Shown piece after piece: positions 21,788 through 33,734 of a stretch of 64,000 bases of DNA. Each line of letters opens with the position of its first letter. The first letter of the stretch is position 1. The translations under genes and the position numbers were made by a program. This stretch comes from Paragonimus westermani (taxonomy: Eukaryota; Platyhelminthes; Trematoda; Plagiorchiida; Troglotrematidae). Below the pieces are notes generated by a model, which worked only from the letters and a program-made list of their open reading frames with translations, made no database searches and had not been told where the DNA came from. The DNA lies in assembly GCA_008508345.1 (NCBI GenBank), contig QNGE01000756.1, positions 134,702 to 198,701 of the forward strand, written 5' to 3'.

Positions 21788-22151
21788 TCCACCGCAAGTG
21801 TTGGATGATTTTTCAGATTGTATGACTGACTGGACTAGAGAAGCTACTCTCACATTAGTCATCGGTAATCTGGTAATCCCACTGAAACCGAATCTGACGC
21901 CACATGTGCGCTACATCTTTGCCAGCTTTAATTGGCGGTATTGTCAAGCTGCGAACGTCCTCACAATCTCTTCTCGAACAGAAACATCTTTACACCCTTC
22001 TCCAAAGACAGAAAACTTTTCCATGTTTCATACCAGAGCCTCATTGGAACTCACCAGACGTCTCTTGTTAGTGTTTCTTTCAGCTGTTAATTTTTTCAAT
22101 TTTTTTGAACTCTTCTCCAGCTTTCCCCAAGGCTCATGGGAACGTATCTAA
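21767..22151 (+). CDS. candidate terminal exon, 127 codons, unknown
   Basis: It begins after the acceptor tgtattttcag (ending 21766) and stays open to TAA at 22149-22151. The sequence is protein-like: an acidic start (VLDDFSDCMTDWTREATLTL), a middle with PHVRYIFASFNWRYCQAANV, and a hydrophobic run LLLVFLSAVNFFNFFELF near the end that could be a membrane segment. No family recognised. Splice signal, length and composition support it; no homology is available. Confidence 0.33.
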
Positions 22152-23246
22152 CTCACACAACCTGTAAAAGCGCCCGCGAAGTTCATTAGAAATTCTCCAT
22201 TTGAGACAATCTTCTTCTGTCTTTAGAGCTGTATCATTTGGAGATAGAATATTTGTTCCCGCTCACTCCACGGTGTATAACAGATTTTTTTCATGCTCCT
22301 TATCTCTGATTCAAGCAAATAAGTACTTTCTTTCAGCCAACATTGTGTGAAACTTGCCCTGAATACGTATCTCGGCACGCACCTGAACGGGATCACTGGG
22401 AGTATAAGCACTTTGGAACGTTAAAAAAATAACTGGTCACCCATATCGGATGAGTATATAGGGAGTCTACGACTACAGATCCCTATGGGAATATTGTAAG
22501 TCGAAAACTCGGTAAATGAACCAGGATGGTAGGCTCCCGTGCGGCGTTTGTACAACAAGTTCGGTGTGTGTTGCAGTGTTGTTGTCAGGGCAAACAAAGC
22601 GGAACTAAACACCGTTTAAATATCCACCTTCTTCAGGTATTAGCTACGGAACACTTATCAACGATCATGCGGGACTTTTAGATGATGAAAACTCTTATCA
22701 ATCGTCGCTGAAGTGCACCACCCCTGAAGTTTAGCTGTCCGTTAACGAAGCAATTGAACACAAAAGAAAACAACCCCACAAATACGTTCTTCGCTTTAAT
22801 AACAAAGGGCTGCACCTGACATAGAACTAGAATGCATTTTTAGAAAAGATACAAAACAAAATCAGTTCGACTAAAATAATTTGGGCTCAACAAAAGTGAG
22901 AATACCTCTCCCACCGAAATCATCTCACATGGAATGGATCGGAGAAGTAGTGATGGTAACAGTAACAGAATTTTTTCGTTGAATGACTGGAAGAAGTTGT
23001 TCACTTAGTCCAATGTTCAAATAGGGCTCGATTTTTTTCAAACAGGGTGTTAAACAAAAAAGCGCGAACGGAAACATGCTATTAAACAATACCGATAATA
23101 ATAGACAATATCACAGTAGTTGGGTCTGATCACCACCTCATTTATATGGTGGTTACCACATATTTTCACTGGACGCTTTGTGTCGTCATTTGAATATGTG
23201 CCTTAGGCTGGCTCAGATGATCTTGTTTTACTCATCTCATCCGGCT
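22152..23246. other. 3' flank of the Sp-family gene
   Basis: This should hold the 3' UTR of the minus-strand Sp gene. On the minus strand an ATTAAA variant poly(A) signal is present at about 22800-22795. No better AATAAA was noticed nearer the stop. No repeat recognised. Confidence 0.35.
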
Positions 23247-24817
23247 TCAGAAAGAGCGACCGGGAGGTGTTGAACTAGTTGACTGTGGTTGCTCGTGAGT
23301 CTTTTTGTGTTTGCTCAGATGATCACTACGCATAAAACGCTTGTCACATAATTCACAAACAAATCGTTTCTCCCCCGTATGGGTACGCATGTGTCTCTGA
23401 AGCTCATCGGAACGAGTGAAAGCTTTGTTGCAGAAAGTGTGTGCACATCGAAACGGTCTTTCATCATTATGCCATCTTAAATGCGCTTTCAGATGACTGG
23501 TCTTCCCGTATGTTTTTCCACACAAACCACACAAGTGAATTTTGCGATTCGGTGTGACAGATTTGTTGCTCTTGTCGTGTATCAGAGTCCGGCTGTTCCG
23601 ACCACTAACACAGTTAAGACATATGCATTTCTGACATTTTCTTCGAAACCTAGTTCGCAATTCTAGACCTTTGGGAGTTAGTTGCTTCTTTGTGGGCAAA
23701 TGTTTTAGGCGTAGATTGGAAGGATCCGTTTTCGATAGAGTACCCTTTAATTTGTGTGGTTGTTTTATGGGCAGTTCCTTGACTAAACTGGTGACCATTT
23801 TTGATGAAGTTTCCTCTGGCTCCCTCGGCCGTAATTCCTGACTATAACTTCCTCGCTCATTCGCTCTGGCAGTGGAATTTACAGTTAAACGTGGAAAAGC
23901 GGATAGCGACCGAAATGTTTGTTCGTTTTTCGTATCACAGAGGATGGGGTCAACTGTCATAGATTCCGAGCCTAGCAAATGTTCTCGGTAATCGAAATGA
24001 GGGGAAGGGATCTTGACAGCTGACGCTGGTCGGACCTTAGCAATGGGCAAATGAGAAGAATGACCAAGAGTATGGTCATCTGAAAATTTGCTAGCGAGGG
24101 GCCGGGAACTCATGTCGTAAAGCCATAGCAAGTTTGCTAGCGGTTTGTAATCAGCCAATGGATTATTTGTTAAATGCACCGTGGGTAGGCCAGAGGTTGA
24201 CGGGGAAGTGAGTTTCAATTGTTCCTTGCTACCTGAAACGCCCGAAAGAAAGATGTGACGTGCAGCGTCGGAATTGGCACTTCCAACAGGTTGAAATGCA
24301 CTGGATTGATAAGGTTCTGTATGGGATTGGGACTGGTAGCACAGAGGAAGTGTATTATTGCTATGTCGGCCTGGCCTGAGTGATGGAGGAGAGTGCCTGT
24401 TGAATGATACTTCCTTGACCAATTCTGGTTGGTCACAATGATTCGAGCTGACGGCACAAACAAGTGTGTTTTGTTTTCCTAGTCCTTTTAAATGTTCTCT
24501 CAGACGACACTTCAATACTTCCAACTCTCGACTGTCCCAGAATCCACTTGTTTTCGTTTCTCCATTGGTCAGTTGTTTGACGGCAGGTTGACTTGGAGTG
24601 GAATCACGATGAGCTGCAGCTGTATTGCTTGTGCATGGAAGGGCCATAATGGGATGAATTATGGAATGGGCGTGCGGATTAGTTCTGACCGGATCGATCG
24701 GTTGACGCATGGCACCAGTCCACATAATCGGTCTGGCTCGAAGCCAATTTCCGTCAAGTTCATAACACCGGCTGTCTGACTGAGCACTTCGCCAGCAGTA
24801 GTCGACCTGACTCAAAT
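23247..24817 (-). CDS. Sp-family (Sp/KLF) C2H2 transcription factor, last exon
   Basis: Three C-terminal zinc fingers identify an Sp-type nuclear transcription factor that binds GC/GT boxes. Counting from the TTG at 24815 as residue 1: a Buttonhead-like box CQKCICLNC at 394-402, finger 1 at 429-449, finger 2 at 457-479, finger 3 at 487-507, then a 15-residue tail to TGA at 23249-23247. Base-contact residues are K-H-A (KTSHLKAH), R-E-R (RSDELQRH) and R-H-K (RSDHLSKH), the same set as vertebrate Sp1. Oddly, finger 1 has Cys-X2-Cys where Sp proteins normally have Cys-X4-Cys, and the linker is NDERPF rather than TGERPF. The 390 residues before the box are Ser/Thr/Pro-rich and low in known motifs. 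The frame has no ATG at its start. A polypyrimidine 3' splice site (ccttcttctgtcccag) ends at 24818, so this is a 3' exon with earlier exons to the right. The nearest internal Met is residue 31. The subclass (Sp1-4, Sp5 or Sp6-9) cannot be settled from this alone. Confidence 0.9.
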
Positions 24818-25854
24818 CTGGGACAGAAGAAGGATCGAGAACATTTTTGACTTAAGGGTTGGAAAAATTAGGTTATCCAGATGAACTTATCAACACGCAA
24901 AAAGTGTGCGAAAACAAATCGCTGTGGCAGAATTAATCAGTCTTTCCATTTCAGATATTTTGATTCCGTATCCATAAAAAGCCCGTTTATAATATCTGAA
25001 TACACTCTTGTTCAGTAATCTGGAAGTCATATCAGGATATGCATATTCTTTCCATGTTCAATAATGTCTGACTTCTACATATGTTTCAATCACTCCAAAC
25101 ATGTTGTTGATTTGTCTAGCTTCTGCACTGAAAAATGTAATGCAGTCTCGAGAACTTGCTGTGTCACACTTCTTCGGTAGGACAATATATTAGCCATTAT
25201 ACATACCCGATTACCTGCGATGAAAAAGCGTGTAAACCACTTTCTTGTCTGGTCCAAGCTTCCTACTAAAGCTTGGAGGTGAGCAGTCATATCTGAGATA
25301 CTGTGACCCAAAAATCCGTGGATATTTGACATTTTAAAAAAGGATTGCAATGAATGATGAAAAACAGAGTCAACACAATGACCCACTGATAAAAACGAAA
25401 AACTTTGGTCACTTCCAAACGGTTGTGCTCAGCGCGAGTACTTCGACAGTATGATGTTACACTCGAGGCGCTTTTAGCGTTCTGATCGATTTGCACACTT
25501 CCATATTTCTTCTCATTCATATTACTTGCTTCAGCAACCATCAGGACACGTGACCACTGCCTCCGGCACATGGAGTATCAGTTACATGTATTTCTGTCAA
25601 GGTCATCTGTGATACGTGCTGTGACCAGCCGGTCCGATTAACGATATAAGAGTGCGGGCACGGTGGTCAGTGTTTAATATGAGTTTACCAGCTTTCGGAT
25701 AGAGAATGACTGAGCGTGTACTTCTTAACTTAATCAACTTGGCTTCGTTGATTCGTGGTTCAATTTAACAGTGAGACTGTATGACTGATCAGCTATAGAT
25801 TTTTATCATTGAGTAACTGGTTAGTTTATGTTACTGGTAAGTAGTGGATGTGGT
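24818..25854. other. probable upstream intron of the Sp gene
   Basis: Immediately right of 24817 is the polypyrimidine tract of the Sp acceptor (minus strand). The rest shows no recognised exon. Two overlapping minus-strand open frames (25386-25090, 25571-25287) have no domain signature. Confidence 0.4.
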
Positions 25855-26165
25855 TGGAACATCACTCACAATAACTGTTTCTTCCCGCGACTATCAGGCA
25901 ATCTGACCACTACTCAAAAGTGAATGTGGCTGGGCGCACACATACGATTATTCAGTCGTGCCTAATGTGAGGTCAGTGGCGCAGTGGTAAACAGCATGGC
26001 TTTTTGGAGCGGTGGTCAGAAATCAAACCTCGGTGTTGGTAGGGATAAACACTACTCAAAAGCCCTTAAATAGGCAAACCTCCAGTATACCGGTTCCTTT
26101 CGAAAGCGGTTGACTGAACTATCTGTAGAAATCCAGGATCTGGCTGACTTTTGTGCAAAGGTCTG
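25855..26165 (+). repeat. SINE-like composite repeat with tRNA-like promoter
   Basis: The landmark gtgcctaatgtgaggtca (25959-25976) precedes an A box tggcgcagtgg (25977-25987) and a B-box-like aatcaaacctc (about 26021-26031). Upstream, 25893-25958 matches the reverse complement of the head of the copy at 27108-27505. Downstream, cctttcgaaagcgg matches its ctttcgaaa tail region. A gaacatcactcaca motif at 25857-25870 recurs at the edge of other copies. Confidence 0.55.
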
Positions 26166-27107
26166 ACAGTCGGTCTGTGCCTAATGCGGAGATTCATACT
26201 GTGACAAACTTACAAAGGCAAACCAAGTTTTCCTAAGTAAAATATTCCTTTTAAACACAGCAAACTCGTTTTTGGATTCAAAATACCGGTACATCGGGAT
26301 ACCAAGAAGAAAGTGGGATTGTTTGTAGTCCTTACAGTTAACGAGGCAACTTGAAAACCAACGCATAATATTACAAATTCACCTTCTGAAGTTCTTATCC
26401 GAAAACCACTAGTGGCAAATGCTTTTTCCACTTTTTCTGCCGAAAATCCCCTAATCAGGGTCTCAAGAAACTGTCAATAATTAAGATCAAACTGCACAAT
26501 TATTCGTTTCCAGCAGCTTTCAATTCAACCATACAACCAACTTCCTCGACATCTCTGTATGTGTAATCAACCGGCATGTATAACAGATTTTCGAGTGCAC
26601 TCCTAGGCCGGCCAATTCGACATCGTTCGTTAGACCTCGAGTACGCCCATACATCCGTATGTGGAGCGAGCATTGATCCATCACTACCTCTTTCCTCGAA
26701 TCTTAGCCATATGATTTAGGATGTGCAAAACATTCCTTCAAATCCACCAGGCATTGGAGCATACATGAGCTCAGCCACAGTTACCTTTTATTGTGAGAAG
26801 TTTGAAGTCGTTCCTGAAACGGAATTTCGACTCGTTATCCACTATCAGCCAGCATACAGAGTACTGTAAATTTTTGTCGGATCGCATTAAACGAAGCGGC
26901 ACCATATGTAGCGAGGCGTGAGGAGCTCTAGCCGGATAAACAACTGAATGTGTGAACGATGTTTGGTGAGACGTGGAGGACAATATCGAACTGTTCTGAT
27001 CATTGACTTAACGGTTACTTACTCAGTACACCGCCAAAAATGTCCAGATGTTTAACAAAGAAAACCACATTGTTGATGGGCAGCCGGGATCTGGTTTGTC
27101 TTCACGT
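26166..27107. other. unassigned stretch
   Basis: Nothing recognised. Minus-strand open frames at 26431-26181 and 26983-26771 are not called. Confidence 0.4.
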
Positions 27108-27505
27108 TGAACATCACTCACATTTGATTGCAGCCTTCGCATTCAGATAGAATTTCCAGCCAGCCTCTTTCGAAAAGAAACACTAGACTCGAGTTTCGCT
27201 CTCATTAGAGCTCGTCCCCAGCAGCGTACATTCTTGCCATGGCCGGGATTTGAAATCCGGCCATTCCAATCATAAGGCAACCGTGTTGACCACTGCGCCA
27301 TTGACCTCACATTAGGCACGATCGAATTATTAAATCTGAATGTTAAACCATTTTCGCTTGTGATGAATGATCAGGTTGTCCGATCCTCTTGAGAGGAGAC
27401 ACAATAACTGTCCTGTTAACTCCGATCGATAACCCCGCAATTAGGACTTCCAAGATAGGTCGAAATCACTGGTCTCATTGGTAATCTAAAATATCGCCTT
27501 GCAGA
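27108..27505 (-). repeat. SINE-like composite repeat, best-preserved copy
   Basis: Read on the minus strand: a 5' head of about 185 bp, then gtgcctaatgtgaggtca, an A box tggcgcagtgg (27300-27290), a B box ggatttcaaatccc (27258-27245), and a tail with tcgaaagaggctggctgga ending near gttgaacatcactcac (27108-27123, plus-strand reading). The head aligns with 46560-46740, including the landmark ctgttaactcc. The polymerase III promoter therefore sits in the middle of the repeat, not at its 5' end. Confidence 0.62.
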
Positions 27506-29651
27506 TTTAATGAATGTTGTTGATTATCGATTACAGCCATCTCAATCACACCGTAGTTGAGACTGCCTCAAAAGACAGCAGTGTTGATTTATTTGTCACA
27601 ATACAGAGCCTAGTTTCAAAGTGGACGTCAGTGCCATTTTTATATATCTGCCGAGAGGTCCACAAATTCACGACTCTGACCACTTGAAATAAAGCTTTGC
27701 ATGGCCATCGATGAGATAACTCAACTCTCCGATTATTTACCAGCCTACTAGAGGATAAAACTGCAAAGTTCTTTCAATAACTTTTGTTCAAATGTCCAGC
27801 GTAGGTTTTTTGAATTTCTGTTGGAAAGTTCATCGGTGTACGTAAGGCGTCAAAGAATTTGCACGCTTATCGTTCGGATGAATAGGACAGTCGTTTTTCC
27901 TGCAGTTATTTACCTCTTCTGGAACAGTGTGATCGCTCAGTGGCCTAAGAATTCCTTGTACACTCAGTTTTACTTAACTGAACTTCAATGTCTCGACTGT
28001 TTGAACCGCATCTTTTGCCATGACGGACACTCATTTGAGCGACCGTTTGCCTGAGAATACTACACGTGCAGACTCCATTTACCGGTGCACGCCCCTGCCG
28101 GAACAACAATCCATCACATCTTGTGGTTGTTTTTTCTAACGCTGACGTGATTCAGACGAGGTGCGTCGTGTCTAGCGCGTCAATTTGACATGGCCACGTA
28201 GATGATGTTATACTTTTCTAGGATAGGTTACATAGATATTTCTAGTGTGTTGAAAGTAGTGACATCAGCTAAATGAACATTTTAGGACTCAACTTCATAC
28301 AACTGTTGCTGGATTACCGGGTGGTTAGACAATCATATCGTGGATTGCAACTGAAACGAGATACCATGTGAGTGGTTAGTTGAAGCCTTTCTCTATTAGG
28401 TTGTCAGCCATAGGTTTAGTTGAACATGACTAGCACCCAACAAATCCTTTTGGAGAATCAGGTTCGGTTAAAAAATTACCAGGTATAAGCTACAGTCAAC
28501 AGTTGGATACAATCACTAAAGTGAACGGGCAAATTAAACTCCAATATTGGTATTTATGAAACGGCCGTGCAGTCACACTCCAGTGACAGATGTACTAAAG
28601 TTGACCGTTCGCCCACAATCTTTTATGAGCAGGATTCCGGTCGTCCTAACTTCCCGAAAGAATTCGCAACACTTGTCTGGATGGTTGCAAGTTGCTCAAT
28701 CAGAATCATCTCAATAGGTATTTCATGTGATACAGTGCCACCATATCAATCTTAGTTTTAGTGAAAGTCGTTGAAACGAAGAAAATGACTGACCGTGAGT
28801 TCACCGTAACGAAAATCTTTGTATGGAAGGTCGGATTGCGCCGAACAACCCAAGTGTCATGAAAGATTGACGTTTTCAGAATGAAACAATCACAGAGAAA
28901 TTGACAGCCCACCTCATATTCCGGAGTTACTTCATTGAGATTAGGTTTAATTGGCCGTTTTTTAACTAGCTTCGTTGACTGTCAATACGGCAAAGACGTT
29001 TTGGAAGACGTTTACCCTTTTCGAAATGGACAAAGCCTTGTGAGATTGAGCGCGATATTCTTGCGTGTGATCGAGCCAACTTAATTTGTTATACATTTGT
29101 AACTCACCAGTGCCAGGTGAAAAAAACAGCCGCACGCAAGTACAAGTTTATCCTGTCCTAAGGATCGATACGCTGAAGTGGATAACTTGTCTCTGTGGTT
29201 CCAGACGGATGCAATCAGCCAAACGCGAATATCTGTACTTTCAACATGCGACAGTTAAAACGGTGAAGGATCAGCAGACAACGAAGGTGTTGAATTTTAA
29301 GCATCGAAGTTAGGGCTCACTAGAGACTGCTTCACGAGTATAAGGCTTCAAGTGCGATGCCTGTGTTTTTATGGAGACCCCATTTTCATGGATAAATAGT
29401 TGTCACAAAGGAGAACCATTAAACTTACTTAGGTAGAGCTGATGCAGAGTCCGTCAACTGGCTTATATCACAACAAAGGGTTCTTCAGTAAAAAAAAATC
29501 ACGTCGAGTGTTTCATTAAAATCACTTTAGCGACAATGTATTCGAGATCATTGTCAGATTATCGTCTACTTTCGGCCATTCCTCTACGTACCGTGGTCCG
29601 GACAAACATTGGTCCTAGCGGTGGTCCCCAAAATAGCAGCGTAGTAAATAA
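27506..29651. other. unassigned stretch with weak open frames
   Basis: The plus-strand frame 27821-28054 (77 codons, Cys-rich end LQCLDCLNRIFCHDGH) and 28567-28755 have no recognised domain. A short block at about 28660-28710 resembles 29785-29830 (shared ctggatggt and cgaa/caagt spacing), which may be a minor repeat. Confidence 0.35.
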
Positions 29652-30077
29652 TTGGGAATTTATGGCGAAGAAAAAAGAGGAGAAAATAAACGAATAAAAA
29701 CAGTTGAGTTTCACGAAACAGAACAGTCAACAAGTACACAGATACAGGCTTGTAACTGTCCGCGACACTGCTATCTTACAGTGTTTCCCAGCACTGGTGT
29801 GGATGGTCGCGAACTCCCAAAATGGCGGACGGCACCTATTAATTTGCTCAGTGGGACGGTCGAAGGTTTCACAGCCCGCCTGGCCAGTTTGCGATCTCCT
29901 ACAACCATCAGTAGTCAAGTTGAACAATGCGCAAAGCGGTGTACGTTCTGTTGGCATGCGGAGTGGGTAATCCAACCAGTTCTATTAACTCTTTCACCGG
30001 TCACGAACTTACACATTCTCCAAGTGCATATCGACAGACTCTCGCGTTGTTCACACAGTCAACTCCTTGGATGCTAG
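29652..30077 (+). CDS. long open frame, unknown
   Basis: 141 codons are open, but the apparent start is not ATG and several other frames on both strands are also open here (29704-29970 plus, 29975-29727 minus). That is typical of a stop-poor, slightly GC-richer stretch. No domain recognised. It lies next to the RTE-like LINE relic and may be part of that insertion's 3' region, read in antisense. Confidence 0.15.
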   Translation: MGIYGEEKRGENKRIKTVEFHETEQSTSTQIQACNCPRHCYLTVFPSTGVDGRELPKWRTAPINLLSGTVEGFTARLASLRSPTTISSQVEQCAKRCTFCWHAEWVIQPVLLTLSPVTNLHILQVHIDRLSRCSHSQLLGC

Positions 30078-30167
30078 TTAGCTGACAAAGATAACGGTGA
30101 TCACATACTGGGGGGTCTATGTGTGTTTTCTGCACGGATGATCTAGGTTTCTGATTTATGCACCAAA

Positions 30168-31215
30168 CTAAGCGCACACACGTACTGTAAAGTTTGCCCA
30201 AATAATCGAGAAGTGGACGAATTTGTGAAGTTGCGTTTGGCACAATTTATTGAACGTATTAAGTGTTTTCATTATTCTCATGGGTACCTCGTCATCAATA
30301 TGACAAACTGATAAAACTACAATACCCAGGCAGGTGAAATGATCGACAGTCTCAAGTGACCTGCCTGTAATAGCAAAGACAGGGTCAGTACTAGGCCAAC
30401 TTTTTAAAAGTACCTTATGCTTTGAAGAAGCATTGTGCATACCATACAAACTAGTAACATCCTTCAATCAGCGTGATCTTCACGTTTACTGCAGGAGAAC
30501 TAAGAAGTTTGTCTGCATACTCAGTATTTTTCAGCTTACTACTCGGTAGAGGCTCAACTCCGAGATCTTCGGAATCACTGAATACTCTGCTAAAATATCG
30601 TCCATCACAAGGTTGAAAAAGAAGGGGGGTTGGACCGTTCCGTCAAACATCACTCGACATGAAAAATGCACATAATATCTGTCTTTCGACACACTCTCCG
30701 TTCAATGTCAGCATATGAGGACTTCAACAAATTGCCACAATTAACTGAGGGTTTCTGTGACGGGGACAGCCTCGGTAGGTTCGTCGGACAGCCGGCAGTG
30801 TTTAGGTCCAAAATTGCTACGACCACTGGCTTGGAAAAGGAGTACGGATGCCTCCTTGCTTGTCGCAAGTTGAAATTACGGCCAATACACCCACGAGGAG
30901 ATCGAAGTGCCGCTTGTTCTTTCCCTATATGCTTCTCACTGTCTGACCTGCTAGCATCTTGGATACGATAGTGACAAGTCTAACAACTCAGGCTTTGTAA
31001 CTTGACAACATGATCCTTTCTGAAAATGGGAATCACTGCTGAGTTACTTTCTCAATCTCCTCATGGAACGGGAGACTGTGGTAAATTCAGACAACCACCA
31101 CTTCTTATCATGAACAGAGAAAGCTTCAGGAAGAAAGTCCGTACCCAGAGCCTTATTAATTTTTAATAGTCTAAGCTTCAGAGTCACTTCAGTTTCCGGC
31201 AAACAAATCTCATAT
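30168..31215 (-). mobile_element. RTE-like LINE reverse transcriptase relic, long
   Basis: Read leftwards from 31215: a segment resembling the RT N-terminus (EVTLKLRLLKINKALGTDFL), then AVIPIFRKDHVVKLQSL (about 31050-31000), GKEQAALRSPRGCIGRNFNL (about 30940-30880), the motif A region VVVAILDLNTA (about 30830, the Asp kept), a GVRQGCPLSPFLFN-type region degraded to VQPPFFFNLVMDDIL (about 30630-30580), the F/YADD box reduced to EYAD then frameshifted (about 30520), and finally LYGMHNASSKHKVLLKSWP and IDDEVPMRIMK at 30467-30260. Multiple frameshifts and a TAG show it is dead. It is the most complete copy of this LINE type in the window. Traces may extend to about 31560. Confidence 0.8.
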
Positions 31216-33299
31216 CGAACCACACAATCTTCACCATCAGCACTTAAATGAGCTGCATTGAGACACCGGAACTATCCCCTCCGAGTGCTCATTTCTCAAT
31301 TCCTGTCAGGTTGTCAGTTCGTGAGCTATCTTTTCATACAGAGCCTCACTAGTATCTCGTCGATGTTCAATACAACCATGAACCAGGAAAGTAAGCACAA
31401 GGATATTATCCATCAAAAGTACCCACTACATATCTTTAGTTTGCCCGCAGAAGTAAGCTTCACGTCCCTTAGGCAGACTATTCGTAAGTTTGCGATCCAG
31501 TACACAGCGGTCTTTGACGTATTCAAAGCTAGCGGAGATCAGCCGATTTTTGGTTGAAAGTTCTTTTAAATCAGCAAAAATTGACTTCTGTCTTATCTGC
31601 GATGTTTCCTTCGAATAAACCTCTTAACAAGAAGCTTGTATGATTGTTGAAATTTTTGCCCAGTGCTCATTTAGATCATTCGGCTGTTATGGTCAGGGCG
31701 GTTTAACAGCTAATTTTTTTCGACCTATTTGTCTCATGGTGTGGACGCTGAAAACACTAATGTTGATTGTTTGTCTTGCCTTGAAGAGAGAGCAGTTAGC
31801 AGTACAGAAGGAAGATTATGAAAATATGTAAGCTGGTATGCTTCGACAACGGCAACTTCTGATACTTTCCGGTCTTCTATGCTGTGGAAGAGGATTGACT
31901 CCGGAGATCCCAATCCCAGTCTCTGACTCAAAAGTCCCATTTGTGAGACGGCAGAATATGAGGTTTTCTTGAGAGACCCTACCCTTAGCCAGTGACTCAA
32001 GAGTCTGACTCATTTGGCAGTAAAGCGCTTGTCTACCTCTGCGGATGTAACGGATAAGACACTGATGTCTTATTCTGGGTATTTCTGCGCATGATGGGTG
32101 AATTCGAAACCACATCAGGCTTTGGGATTATATCACATATTCTCCGGCCGTACTGGTTAGTACGCCGGCAGTCATGACTAAGCATTAGGAGACTGGAGTG
32201 CTCTTTTTACGAAGGCATGTTTTCTAACTCCCTTCCTCCTGGTTCGGATGACAGCACTGCCGCAGCTACAAAATGGATCTGTTGTATGCTTATTAGGTCG
32301 TGTCTGATTACCTAGACACCCCTATGCTGTCAGCAGTGTGATATAAAATTCTAGGATTGCAACCGTTTTTAGTCTGTCTGCAACCCTTTGACTTGTCTGA
32401 CGAGACTACCTGGACTGACCGAAGCCCTAGTTATAACAACCCTCCGCTCGATGCAGTGCACAAGCCTGGCCACAACGTCAAGTTAGAATGAGTCAGTATG
32501 CATTGGTAACCTTGATCTGAGTACCGAACAAGCGAAATTTAAAACGATTAACGTCACTCGTCTCATATAGTGGAAACCTGTGCCGTTTATTGAAGAGATA
32601 CCGTTTGGTGTAATCGATCTTGAGGCACAAAGGTGATGGCGACATGAAACTAGAAAGAGAGTGATGAACTCCTATGACGAAACTAATGGCAGGCAAACTC
32701 CGGTAGTTCTTGATACGCTCACGTCTACGGGCGTAAGTAAGTTACCCATACTGGAATGAGAGCAAATTCGAACACATGGACCAATACACCGTAAAGGTTT
32801 CTGTTGCCGTGTGTCAATGTAAGTCATATCCCAGTAGGACACTGCTCCATTGTGCTTGTCCCAATTCAAAACTCGTGGGTTCCCCTTCGGAGAACATGTA
32901 GGTTAGGCAGAAAAACTTGCAGTACCGTGCCTTAAATGGTTGCAAACCATTGAACCAAATTTTTCCTGGAAATGCACAACTATAATCCAAAAGATGGCTC
33001 TACGTCTGGACCGAAAGTCATTTCTGGGCAAGAATATAGTAATCAGAAGCAAACCGTAGTTGTCCCTTTTATTAAAAACAAGGAGAAGCATCGCAAGGGG
33101 GCTTGTTTTGAGGACAGACAAATTATTCCCGAAGAAGACGATAGTAGGTAGGGGATTGTTTCTCCTATCCCTATCAAAAAATATTTGACACGGTGACGTT
33201 TCGCCTAATGTTAATACTCAGTTTATTCTAACCAAAATCCTCTACCACTCACAGAGAACTAAAACACATCTTAGAATTTTTAACGGTTTATATGGTTTC
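31216..33299. other. unassigned; may include 5' LINE sequence
   Basis: 31216-31560 on the minus strand could be the linker upstream of the RT but is too decayed to prove. Overlapping minus-strand frames at 32115-31734 have no recognised endonuclease motif. Nothing clear from 32120 to 33299. Confidence 0.35.
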
Positions 33300-33610
33300 A
33301 GCCATGAGAGAAGTCATGTATATGGGATTGTCGACTGGTGACAACAGAACAGTCATTGTCTCCTCTCAAACAGAATGTGGCTGAACGTTTACATATGGTG
33401 ATTTAAACGTGTGTAATATAAGATCAATGGCAAGATGGTCAACACAACCATCTCACGGGGGCCTGGCCGGAATTATAAGCCCAGCCGTTGTAAACATGTG
33501 CACTAGTTACAGGTCCTGACACCAGCAAAACCCAAGTATAGCGTTTTCTTTCGAAATGGGCCGGCTGAAATGTCTATGGGAATGCGGGATGCGCAGCTTA
33601 GAAACTTTCA
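33300..33610 (+). repeat. SINE-like composite repeat copy
   Basis: Head (tcgactggtgacaaca, about 33330-33345; cagtcattgtctcctctcaa), then gaatgtggctg (33373-33383), an A-box-like atggcaagatggtcaac (about 33427-33443), and tail ctttcgaaatgggccggctga (about 33549-33569). The order and spacing match the reverse complements of 27108-27505 and 46395-46800. Confidence 0.52.
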
Positions 33611-33734
33611 TCTTCCTCATCTGAGAGGTGTAACACGGTTAAATTTGTTATCGGTGTTGATTCTGTCAACTCGTTCAACGTGTTATTGCGTAGACGGTAC
33701 CCGAAATTGCTGGCATTTGCCACGGCAAAATTAA
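33611..33734. other. short unassigned interval
   Basis: Separates the SINE-like copy from the next candidate exon. Confidence 0.4.

Noticed and set aside
23481..24779. Open frames inside the Sp exon on other frames or the opposite strand
   Set aside because: Shadows of the zinc-finger coding frame.
27240..27320. Possible genuine tRNA gene
   Set aside because: A and B boxes are present, but the stems do not pair as a cloverleaf and the sequence is part of a dispersed repeat.
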